From: an uncultured Cohaesibacter sp.
GTDB taxonomy: Bacteria > Pseudomonadota > Alphaproteobacteria > Rhizobiales > Cohaesibacteraceae
DNA: 64,000 nucleotides
Assembly: GCF_963664735.1 (NCBI RefSeq)
Contig: NZ_OY761553.1
Coordinates: 821,303-885,302, forward strand
Direction: 5' to 3'
A model generated the notes under the pieces. That model did no database searches. It was not told where the DNA came from and was given only the letters and a program-made list of their open reading frames with translations. A program made the translations under genes and the position numbers. Of this stretch, positions 17,499 to 25,173 are shown piece after piece. Each line of letters opens with the position of its first letter. The first letter of the stretch is position 1.

Positions 17499-19079
17499 AT
17501 GGATTCTGCCATGGGCAGCATGCAAGAAACGAAATACATCACCAAAAATCGTGGCGTGTTCTATTATACCCGATCAATTCCCAAAGATGTCCGTGGTCTC
17601 GACGACAGGCCCAATCCAATCCAGAAATCGCTTAATACAAAGAATTTGGATATTGCCATGTCTCGCCGCGATGTTCGCGCCGATGCGGACGAACGTTTGT
17701 GGCGATCGTTGCGCGTGACCGGAAAGCCCTTTCAAAGCGCCTCAGACCTCGCTGTGGCAGGAAATGACCTCATGGAGCTCTTTGGTACAGAAAGAGTGCC
17801 TACGAATCTTCCCAGCCTGCCAAATGGCAAAGCTGGCGCCACCTTGCATGACCATTATCAAGAAGAGCTGAAAGAAATTTTTGCAGGGCCAGCTGATGGC
17901 CTCTTGAGCAGATTCGAAACCTGGCTTGTTACTTTGCCGGCCGATATCGCGGATATGTATCGCCGTATGATGCAGAATGCACAGAAGGTTGGTCCTGTTG
18001 CCGTAAATTTTGACGACCCATCCCAGTTTGTAAGGGCTTCCATGGGGGACTACAGTCAGTCAGACGACGAAAATCTGAAGCTATCCAAAGCACTTGAAGA
18101 TTTCTTTGAAAAGTTTGCGGTAGCTAAGATGGATGGGATGTCGAAAGCGCAGGAGACGAATTACAGGAACCCCAAAAAGCGAGCTGTGGCAAGATTCATA
18201 GAACAGGTGGGCGATGTGCCGTTGAAAAGCATAACACGCAATCAGGCCATTCTGTTCAAGGATCACTGGCTCAATTTGATCCATAGACCTGTGGACGGGG
18301 CGAAGTCACTCACCCGTTCCGGCGCGCTGAAAGAACTGCAGGACCTTTCCTATATATGGCAGTGTTATGCGGATGAGCATAACTGGTTGAACAAGTATGG
18401 CCAACGGAAAGAAAACCCCTTTGCAGACCTGAAGAAGCAATTTCCGGCTCCGCAAAAGACTTCGCCGCTCGATTCTACTGAAGCGCGCGTAACATTCTCA
18501 ACCGCGATAATAAGGGAAAAATGGCTGCAGGGAGCCGGATTGACCGGAACCAACGAACAGGTACGACGAATTTTGTATACAATTGTCGAGACTGGCTGCG
18601 GACCCCAGGAGCTCCTTCATCTGACGGCCGAGAAAATCCGCCTCGATCATCCAATTCCTCACATCCTGATAGCCCCGACGTTGCAAGGCGAGCTTAGAAA
18701 TAAAGTTAAAACCAATTGTAGGGTCAGAGCTGTACCGTTGGTCGGCATTGCTTTTGAATCGATCAAAAGGCACCCTGAAGGCTTCCTGCGCTATTACGAC
18801 AAGTCTAATGCCTTCAGTGCGACCGCCAATAAGTTTCTCTTGGGCAACGGCCTTCGCACCGAGAAAACCACAGTATATTCCCTGCGACATGAATATACTG
18901 ACCGGTTGCGCCAAAATGCGGTGCCTGAGCATATTCAGCGCCACATCACGGGGCATGCAACGGATATTCATGGAAGATATGGTGCCTTTCCCGACGATCC
19001 TGATTTTGATGACAAATTGCAGGAGATGGCATGCTGGATGGAAAAGGCTGCCCTGCCCTTCGACGTCAATGTGGTTTAG
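17499..19079 (+). CDS. int: Tyrosine-type site-specific integrase (phage-integrase family)
   Basis: The protein has about 526 residues. The N-terminal part (ITKNRGVFYYTRSIPKDVRG) matches the arm/SAM-like domain of DUF6538-type integrases, a core-binding helical domain covers about residues 190-330, and the catalytic domain follows. Box II reads YSLRHE (Arg and His present), then TGHAT, and the nucleophile Tyr is in HGRYG. Box I is TGCGPQE: residue 368 is Gly where the first catalytic Arg is expected (codon at 18600-18602). I chose the start at 17499 because the frame upstream runs through the TGCAATAG repeats and is not kept in the right-hand copy; 17511 and 17520 are also possible. No clear ribosome site. 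It lies just inside tRNA-Asn and should catalyse integration and excision. Confidence 0.9.
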   Translation: MDSAMGSMQETKYITKNRGVFYYTRSIPKDVRGLDDRPNPIQKSLNTKNLDIAMSRRDVRADADERLWRSLRVTGKPFQSASDLAVAGNDLMELFGTERVPTNLPSLPNGKAGATLHDHYQEELKEIFAGPADGLLSRFETWLVTLPADIADMYRRMMQNAQKVGPVAVNFDDPSQFVRASMGDYSQSDDENLKLSKALEDFFEKFAVAKMDGMSKAQETNYRNPKKRAVARFIEQVGDVPLKSITRNQAILFKDHWLNLIHRPVDGAKSLTRSGALKELQDLSYIWQCYADEHNWLNKYGQRKENPFADLKKQFPAPQKTSPLDSTEARVTFSTAIIREKWLQGAGLTGTNEQVRRILYTIVETGCGPQELLHLTAEKIRLDHPIPHILIAPTLQGELRNKVKTNCRVRAVPLVGIAFESIKRHPEGFLRYYDKSNAFSATANKFLLGNGLRTEKTTVYSLRHEYTDRLRQNAVPEHIQRHITGHATDIHGRYGAFPDDPDFDDKLQEMACWMEKAALPFDVNVV

Positions 19080-19110
19080 CAAGTTTCGGTTTTTATCCGG
19101 GGTTGGAAAG

Positions 19111-19132
19111 AGTTGCCGTGATTGCGGCAACT
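19111..19132 (+). repeat. Stem-loop behind the integrase gene
   Basis: Arms AGTTGCCG (19111-19118) and CGGCAACT (19125-19132) lie 31 bases after the integrase stop codon. With no T-run it is at best a weak terminator. The rest of 19080-19367 holds nothing I can identify. Confidence 0.5.
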
Positions 19133-19367
19133 GGATGCGCCGATTGGAACTTAGTGACGCGTATCGTTTCGGGTGCGAAATGAATATTGTTTCATTAGAT
19201 ATGAAAATTTGACAAGAAGCGAATTGTGAAGCGATTTCTGTTGGACGAATAGAGTAAATTTGTTGGAACCTGAGCTTCTTGTTTGAGTTCGAAGCCCCTA
19301 CCTTTCTTGATTGCTGCCTTCATGGGCAAATCAGCAATCAGAGACGGTAGAAAATTGAGAATGTATC

Positions 19368-19820
19368 ATGACAGACCTGTTTATCTCTATGGGGCATGAC
19401 ATAAGCGTGAAAAACTTAGGCAGTGGATTATTCAAATGTCGAGAACTGGCGCCTGATGAAGTTGCTAAAGTGATCGCCGAGACAAGAGCCGGTGGTGGTG
19501 AAATCTCCGGTTACTATAAATTCGACTCCGATTTGTCCGATGATTGCATGAAGCAGTTCGATGAGCTGCGCCTCGCTTTTGAAGCCATCACAGGGACAAG
19601 ACTGACCCGAAATGATTTCATGAGTGAGCCCGACGAAGATGGCGATCAATTCCCCAATCTCAACTATATGATATCGGTCGATGAAACCGGTCGCATGCTG
19701 GTGGTGGGTTACTTCATCGAATTCATTCCGCCCTCAAACATGTCTCAAAAGGCCTGGAAGGAGAGTTTCGTGGTCGCGCGCGATCATATGGATTTCTATC
19801 TTATCGAACAGGTGATCTAA
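19368..19820 (+). CDS. Hypothetical protein, 150 residues
   Basis: I do not recognise a family. The protein is acidic, has no membrane segment or signal peptide and looks like a compact globular protein. A helical stretch around residues 60-85 (DDCMKQFDELRLAFEAITG) is followed by an acidic turn (EPDEDGDQFPN) and two hydrophobic strands (MISVDET, MLVVGYFIEF). The codon pattern and length support a real gene. The ribosome site is weak (GAGAATGTATC before ATG). It lies between the integrase gene and a broken antitoxin-like fragment in the left part of the element and is a likely cargo gene. Confidence 0.55.
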   Translation: MTDLFISMGHDISVKNLGSGLFKCRELAPDEVAKVIAETRAGGGEISGYYKFDSDLSDDCMKQFDELRLAFEAITGTRLTRNDFMSEPDEDGDQFPNLNYMISVDETGRMLVVGYFIEFIPPSNMSQKAWKESFVVARDHMDFYLIEQVI

Positions 19821-19826
19821 ACATAG

Positions 19827-20006
19827 GTCGCAAACAGCGATGAAATTCTGATCAAAGCAAGCCAGGAACCCGTATATTGGGCGGATGATGGCGAACCAAC
19901 TCATGTTGTAATGTCGACAGGACTGCTAGAAGAATTGCTCAAGAAGTACCTTCCAGAAGCCGTGAAGCCTTCGACGAAGAGAATGGCGCAGCTTCTGAAA
20001 CTATGA
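19827..20006 (+). pseudogene. Phd/YefM-type antitoxin fragment (N-terminus missing)
   Basis: An open stretch of 59 codons ends at TGA 20004-20006. It reads KASQEPVYWADDGEPTHVV and MSTGLLEELLKKY, which resembles the Phd/YefM pattern (small residue, PV, D-G-P, V-M-S, then a helix). A stop codon lies at 19824-19826 and there is no start codon before the conserved part, so the N-terminal DNA-binding half is lost. No matching toxin gene follows. Probably a relic of a toxin-antitoxin pair. The assignment is by eye and tentative. Confidence 0.4.
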
Positions 20007-20129
20007 AAGCTGGTTGTATGGAATGAAACGCCAATGATCTGCATCGTGGTGGCTCTTCACGGGCGAATTCACGAGCAACTCGTTCCATCGCACGGTTTCG
20101 GGGCAATTCGCCGGTGCCGGCTTCCAGTT

Positions 20130-20345
20130 ATCAATCTTGACAGCTGTCAAGAATGCTTCATTTGCATTGTCGGCCCAATGCGATCACACGCCAGTCGTCA
20201 CGAACCTCAAAGCGACTTCCCCATTGCAGTCATTCGAACGAGGTTCAGCATTTTCGGCGATCCTGCGACCGGTATGCGGACGAAGCCGACCTTCAATAGA
20301 CTATTTCGAGAGACCGCTTTTTACTGAACTCTCTCCGGTGAATTC
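20130..20345. repeat. Degenerate dispersed repeat, copy 1
   Basis: Part of this non-coding stretch (CGACTTCCCCATTGCAGTCA at 20211-20230 and the ATTCGAACGAGGTTCAGCAT that follows) resembles 22055-22095 (ACTTCCCCATTCCCGTCATT, then CGATCAAGGTGCAACATTTT). Such decayed intergenic repeats are common in alphaproteobacteria. The flanking bases hold no gene. Confidence 0.45.
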
Positions 20346-20464
20346 GACTTTTCTCGATTGATCTGGAAGATTTGGCCCTACACCCCAGCTGCTGATTGTA
20401 TTAAGAACCATAGTTTACGCATAACTTGCAGAATCTTATTCCATCGAAGAAATGGACAATTCGA

Positions 20465-20962
20465 ATGAGCATCGGATCTATCAGTGCATTTAGAGCATTT
20501 TGGACCACAATTTTGGTAAGCATCGGATGGACAATAGTAGCCTCAGTTTTGTGGACGTATTGGGAGGTCCTTTGGACAGATTTGTTGCATAGCAATCCTC
20601 ATCGAAGCGTTGTTCATGCAATGACGGTATTGCCAATGATTAGCATAGTAGTAGGAGTTTGGGTGCTTGTTGCCTCCTATTTTGCGGCTGTGATCGCTAC
20701 CGCTTCATTCGCTTCTATTCTCGCTGCTATTTTGGGACGCGTCCCCTTTCTGTACTATTCAATGGCGTTGCCTATCGCTTCGTTGTGCATCTTTTTTCAA
20801 GCAAAATTGATAAAGCCATTTCATTGGTACGCGGAGTTACCAGAGGAGGTGACGGCAATTGACATGGCCCACGGCTCTATCCTAACCACTGCCAGATTGA
20901 CCGGTCTTTTTCTTCCTGTACTTATTGGAAGTTGGTGGTACATGAAAAAGCACGAAGGCTAG
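20465..20962 (+). CDS. Hypothetical membrane protein
   Basis: The protein has about 165 residues with four apparent membrane segments: near 10-32 (TTILVSIGWTIVASVLW), 55-78 (LPMISIVVGVWVLVAS), 80-98 (AVIATASFASILAAILG) and 102-120 (FLYYSMALPIASLCIFF), with a further hydrophobic stretch before the C-terminus (LTGLFLPVLIGSWWY). I do not recognise a family. The frame also opens at 20426; I prefer 20465 because the hydrophobic part follows directly. Neither start has a good ribosome site. It lies alone among decayed repeats inside the element. Its function is unknown. Confidence 0.5.
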   Translation: MSIGSISAFRAFWTTILVSIGWTIVASVLWTYWEVLWTDLLHSNPHRSVVHAMTVLPMISIVVGVWVLVASYFAAVIATASFASILAAILGRVPFLYYSMALPIASLCIFFQAKLIKPFHWYAELPEEVTAIDMAHGSILTTARLTGLFLPVLIGSWWYMKKHEG

Positions 20963-21082
20963 GGTTCTATTTTATGAACACTTTGACGGCTTGCAAATTG
21001 CAGAAATTTACACTGGCCCATATGTCGGAGTCTTAGAAAGATCGCAAGCACCATATTCAAAATCTCTCCAAATCAGACATTG

Positions 21083-21300
21083 GAATGGCTTGCGGCAACA
21101 GTCCCTTCGGGCTCGAAGCGGCCTGATGCGCCGCATCATTGCCCGAAATTGCTCATCTGGGGTCGTGAATTGCAATCGCGGCCCTTTGCGGTCTTTCGGC
21201 AGCTGAGTTCATCATTCTTGAAGCTGCCGTTCGTTCAATCCGCAGCAAAGTGTCTCAGCATATTACTGCATGGCGGACGAAGCGGACATTAGCTGCAGCG
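21083..21300. repeat. Degenerate dispersed repeat, copy 2
   Basis: GGGCTCGAAGCGGCCTGATG (from 21109) and GAAATTGCTCATCTGGGGTC (from 21147) resemble 21945-22005 (GGGCTCGAACCGGACTGGTG; GAAATGGCTCATCTGGCGCC). The ending GGCGGACGAAGCGGACATTA is typical of decayed alphaproteobacterial intergenic repeats. No gene is seen between 20963 and 21574. Confidence 0.5.
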
Positions 21301-21574
21301 GGACGATACTGCCCCTTGCCGATCAACCGGCGCACTTTTCACAACACACTTGTGAAGCAAATCAAATTTGACACGGAGACAAGAGATTGGATATAAAGCT
21401 CCTGCCGATAATAGAGTTGCAGGGTGGTGTCTCCTGCCCCCGTACAGTGACGGGTTCTTCCCAGCCACGGCGCTTGACCTGAAAGGATCAGGAAAGCGCT
21501 TTGGCTTGTGCTCTGGCCTTTCCCGATCATCCAAACAGCGAACCGTTCTAGTGCGGTCGGGAAAGTCTAATACA

Positions 21575-21916
21575 ATGAAAGTTCATATAGTTTCGTATAT
21601 TGCTCTATTAGCGGCAATTTTGTGCGAAGTCATCGGTTCCAGTTTCCTCTTCAAGACACTACAATTCACCAAGTTGGCGCCAACCGTAGCTATGGCCCTG
21701 TGTTACATCGCTTCTTTCTATCTTCTCTCGATTGCCCTTAGGACAATACCTCTTGGTATTGCCTATGCCATTTGGGGAGGAATGGGAACCGTTCTCATTG
21801 CGTTGGTCAGCGTCGTGTTTTTCCGTCAGACACTGGATTTAATGGGTGTTTTCGGGATCACTATGATTGTGGGAGGTGTCATCGTTATGAATGCCTTTTC
21901 CAATATTTCCCATTAA
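21575..21916 (+). CDS. Small multidrug resistance (SMR/EmrE-type) exporter
   Basis: The 113-residue inner-membrane protein has four helices. The proton/substrate-coupling Glu is present in helix 1 (LCEVIGSSFLFKT, residues 14-26), and the family Trp lies in helix 3 (AYAIWGGMGTV). Helix 4 has the Gly-rich dimer contact (GITMIVGGVIVMN). Known members swap protons for quaternary ammonium compounds or guanidinium as antiparallel dimers. The first and third helix patterns fit the QacE/EmrE branch better than the guanidinium exporters, but that is a judgement. ATG at 21575 is the family's usual start; the frame runs back to 21368 through repeat sequence. No partner gene is adjacent. Confidence 0.88.
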   Translation: MKVHIVSYIALLAAILCEVIGSSFLFKTLQFTKLAPTVAMALCYIASFYLLSIALRTIPLGIAYAIWGGMGTVLIALVSVVFFRQTLDLMGVFGITMIVGGVIVMNAFSNISH

Positions 21917-21944
21917 TTCAGAGTGATCACGAATGACCGCCTAG

Positions 21945-22110
21945 GGCTCGAACCGGACTGGTGCAGTGCATCATCACCGGAAATGGCTCATCTGGCGCCG
22001 TGATTGGTATTCGCGGCCCATACCGGACACTCGCCAGCCATCATCTGGGGCAAGTTCACTTCCCCATTCCCGTCATTCGATCAAGGTGCAACATTTTCCG
22101 TTAGTCGAGG
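21945..22110. repeat. Degenerate dispersed repeat, copy 3
   Basis: Its left half resembles copy 2 and its right half resembles copy 1, so the three stretches appear to be overlapping remnants of one longer repeat family. It fills most of the gap between the SMR gene and the triple-repeat protein gene. Confidence 0.45.
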
Positions 22111-22233
22111 GGCAAAACGGTCAAGTAGCTCAGATAGTCTAACGAGCCCTTAATAAGAAGGACGTACAAGGTACACATGATACTGGATTGAGATTTTTAG
22201 TCCTAATTCTTCGCGTTGGAGTTACACGGCACT

Positions 22234-22635
22234 TCAGCCGTACAATTCTTCCCAAGCTGCAACTTGTTCAGTCAAAACGTGCAACATCATCTCATAGTCA
22301 TCAGGCCACTCCGAAAAGGCCTTAGTTTTGATGCCATTAAGTACATCAGGAGTTACTTTTGGGTTCTCATATTCAAAAAAACTTGAGGCAGCATCAATCT
22401 GACTCTCGAAAACATGAACTTGCATTGAAAAGTCTTCGGGCCACTCGGAGAACGCCTTGCGCAAACAATTGCCAATAATCTCATTCGTCGTGTCTAAATT
22501 CTGCTGATAGTGGATCATCTTCTCAGCAGCTTCCGTCTGCTCCTCAATAACGTGGCGCTGCATCTCAAAGTCGTCTGGCCATTCTGCTGCCGCTTTAGTC
22601 ATAATAATTTTAGCGATTTCGGGCGATACGATCAT
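22234..22635 (-). CDS. Protein with three tandem Trp-Pro-Asp-Asp repeats
   Basis: The protein has 133 residues and is made almost wholly of three repeats of about 42 residues. Cores: KAAAEWPDDFEMQRHVIEEQ, KAFSEWPEDFSMQVHVFESQ and KAFSEWPDDYEMMLHVLTEQ, each followed by an Ala-rich helix. Shared positions are KA, EWP(D/E)D(F/Y), M, HV and Q. It is acidic and soluble, probably all-helical. I do not recognise a named family, although the W-P-x-D-Y/F-x-M pattern recurs singly in other bacterial proteins. ATG at 22633-22635 has GGGAGG upstream, a strong ribosome site. It lies downstream of the Shango genes on the same strand, separated by 303 bases, and may be an accessory. Confidence 0.75.
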   Translation of the reverse strand: MIVSPEIAKIIMTKAAAEWPDDFEMQRHVIEEQTEAAEKMIHYQQNLDTTNEIIGNCLRKAFSEWPEDFSMQVHVFESQIDAASSFFEYENPKVTPDVLNGIKTKAFSEWPDDYEMMLHVLTEQVAAWEELYG

Positions 22636-22723
22636 TTGCTTCCCTCCCAAACGTCCTTTCTGTTGATCCACTTTGTTGATACCTCTTGTGAGATATGTGA
22701 ACGGTTTCCCGTTTAGTTTTGGA

Positions 22724-22847
22724 CTATGAACCCACTTCTATCTTCACCGCATTGATGTCGATCTTGGCATCGAAACCATACTTCTCCAGAACCCACATAA
22801 AATTAGAACCTGCGGTATGTGTGATAGGATTAAAGAATACGAATTTT
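22724..22847 (-). pseudogene. Possible C-terminal remnant of a lost gene
   Basis: About 40 open codons read KFVFFNPITHTAGSNFMWVL then EKYGFDAKIDINAVKIEVGS before TAG at 22724. The composition looks protein-like, but there is a stop upstream and no start codon. It fills the gap between the repeat protein and the helicase gene. I cannot name the parent family. Low confidence. Confidence 0.3.
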
Positions 22848-22938
22848 TATGAGTAAGGCTCATAGCCAGCCGTCTTGACAAGAATGCCGTTACTCACTCC
22901 TCGTTCCTCGTCATGAACTAAACATTACGCATCTACTC

Positions 22939-25173
22939 TCAACTGCCTTCTTGCTCCAAGATTTCTTGAGCCAATGAGGCAATGCATGTCTGATCGAGAC
23001 GGCACGACAAAGCATCGAGCTGCAGGAGCTCCTCAGACAGGAAGGGGTGGAACTTTTCCGAAATTAAGTTGCTACTATTACCAAAAAGACTGGTGTGACG
23101 CCCTTCAGCGATGACCTCCAGACCCTCGAAAATATTCATTTCTTCAGGACAATCAGTAATTTCGATTAAACCATCATAGATTACCAATTTAAATCCAAGC
23201 GATTGCAGTGCTAGAGCGAGACTGTTGGTTTTGACAGAACCCCGCCATGTCGAGAGAATATGGGCTTTAGGGCTCAAAGACAGCAATTTATTGCAGTCGA
23301 GCTTGCTTTCTGAAAAGGCCTGCCTCGCTTCTTGCAACAACTGCTTGGCAACACGGTCCAAATAAACAGGAACATCATTTGAACTCAAAATATCCAGCAT
23401 CTTGGAGACAACCCTATCATCGATCAAGCCCATGCCCTCACTATCAAATCTGGGTACTTTCCCTGCTTTGGATGGCTTGATCAATATGGTATTGCTTATG
23501 CTGTCGAGTTCCAGAATCTCCCATCGGCGGCCCGAAAAAATGATCGTGCTGCCCTTCGTAATGACGGTAGAAATGGGTAGCGTGCCAATTTCCTTACCTT
23601 CATGAAGCAAGCGATACTCTTCCGGCGTCTTGAAAACTGCGTAGAAGCTATAATGCTCAACGAGTTTCTCCCCTTTGGGGCCAAGCAACAAAAGATCGTT
23701 GTCAGATTGCTCTATGAGCCCAGTTTCTTCTCGTCCCAGAGCGCGAAGAACTTGCGTGAATATTGCTGGCGTCACCTCGGTGAAAGGGCCTTTTTCACAA
23801 AGAGTTATGTAGAGCCTCTTGGCTGAGGCACCACCACGTTCCGCTATTACAGATAGGATCTGGTGCACGAGCGTTGAGAGATGCAACGCCTGGGGTAATG
23901 GAGATTCACACCATCTGTCCTTCACGTGCAATTCGATCATTGCGATCGCTCGAATAGTGTCTAAACGAAGACGGTCGATAAGGTGAGACTCTGCATCCAC
24001 CCTGTTCTCGATAGCGTATTGACGCAAAATCTGCGGTTGACCTGGGCGACGGCCAGACCGCCCGAGCCTCTGAACCATGGAAGAGACAGTGAATGGCGCG
24101 CCGATCTGTGCGACACATGTGATATCACCAATATCGATCCCCAGCTCCAATGTGGATGTGCAGACAGCTGTGGTAGGCAGATCCCCTTTGCAAAGCCGTT
24201 CCTCTATGAAACTGCGCTCGTAGCGCGAAATGTTCGCATGATGAGCATAGAATTCCTGTGGCAGGTTTTCCTCTTCGCAACGGTGCCTCAACAGATCTGC
24301 ATACAATTCGACCCGATTGCGTGCCCCGGCAAAAATCAGATTCCGACTTCCACGCAACTTGCTGAACATATGGCTGGCAACGGCCTGCGCGGCAGCTTCA
24401 TCCAGATCCTCTGTTGCATCTTCTCTCTCAGTTCCCTCGTTGTCACCAAAGGCTTCCGACGTGATGTCGCCTTTGATGTAGCCTCGCAATTGCAGTTTAA
24501 GTTCCGGAGCGCCGCCACCTCCTTCGACTAGCTCAACAGTGGCTGGATCATTGGGCCTTAAATACCTCTTGGCCAGATCTTTGTTGTCCCCCAAGGTTGC
24601 CGAAAGACCCAAACGCCGAATGGGACGGCCTACCGCCATTTCCATCCGATTGATAAGCGAGCGCATTTGGATCCCACGTTCACTGTCAAGAAGAGAATGC
24701 AGCTCATCAATCACGATGGCACGCGTGGAGGCAAAAAAAGTAGAAATCTGCAAGCCATTTAGAATGAACATGGCCTCCAGCGACTCCGGAGTAATAAGCA
24801 AGATTCCTTGCGGCTTTTTCTTTGCACGGGCTTTAACCGCCCCAGAAACATCGCCATGCCAAGGCGTGACAGTCAGCTCTGCATATTGGCATATATCCTC
24901 CAGACGCCGAGCTTGATCTGAGATCAGCGCCTTGAGTGGGCCTATATAGACCAGTTCAAAACCGGGGCTTGCTGGCTCTTGTACACATTGAGATATCAGA
25001 GGCAAAAAAGCAGCTTCGGTTTTGCCACCAGCAGTGCCCGCAGAGATAATCAAATCCCGATTCGAGTCATAAAGTGTGCGGATAGCATCAGCCTGAATTG
25101 AGCGTAAAGCTGGCCATCCTTTGCCCCTGATCCATTTCTGAATAGGCCGTGCAAGGAGCTCAAATTCACTCAT
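22939..25173 (-). CDS. sngC: Shango defence system helicase (SngC-type, Lhr-like SF2 helicase)
   Basis: The 744-residue superfamily-2 helicase has these motifs in order: Walker A SAGTAGGKTEAA (about 44-55), GPLKALISDQ (Ia), LLITPESLE (Ib), VIDELHSL (DExH variant, about 152-159), GLSATLG (III), TSTLELGIDIGDI (V) and QRLGRSGR (VI). An Lhr-like C-terminal half follows. In the Shango system (TerB protein, ATPase, helicase), described as anti-phage, this is the helicase component. It starts one base after the ATPase gene ends, so the two are tightly coupled. The same kind of helicase is paired with DUF2791-type ATPases in type 2 BREX, but no other BREX gene is present. Confidence 0.85.
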   Translation of the reverse strand: MSEFELLARPIQKWIRGKGWPALRSIQADAIRTLYDSNRDLIISAGTAGGKTEAAFLPLISQCVQEPASPGFELVYIGPLKALISDQARRLEDICQYAELTVTPWHGDVSGAVKARAKKKPQGILLITPESLEAMFILNGLQISTFFASTRAIVIDELHSLLDSERGIQMRSLINRMEMAVGRPIRRLGLSATLGDNKDLAKRYLRPNDPATVELVEGGGGAPELKLQLRGYIKGDITSEAFGDNEGTEREDATEDLDEAAAQAVASHMFSKLRGSRNLIFAGARNRVELYADLLRHRCEEENLPQEFYAHHANISRYERSFIEERLCKGDLPTTAVCTSTLELGIDIGDITCVAQIGAPFTVSSMVQRLGRSGRRPGQPQILRQYAIENRVDAESHLIDRLRLDTIRAIAMIELHVKDRWCESPLPQALHLSTLVHQILSVIAERGGASAKRLYITLCEKGPFTEVTPAIFTQVLRALGREETGLIEQSDNDLLLLGPKGEKLVEHYSFYAVFKTPEEYRLLHEGKEIGTLPISTVITKGSTIIFSGRRWEILELDSISNTILIKPSKAGKVPRFDSEGMGLIDDRVVSKMLDILSSNDVPVYLDRVAKQLLQEARQAFSESKLDCNKLLSLSPKAHILSTWRGSVKTNSLALALQSLGFKLVIYDGLIEITDCPEEMNIFEGLEVIAEGRHTSLFGNSSNLISEKFHPFLSEELLQLDALSCRLDQTCIASLAQEILEQEGS

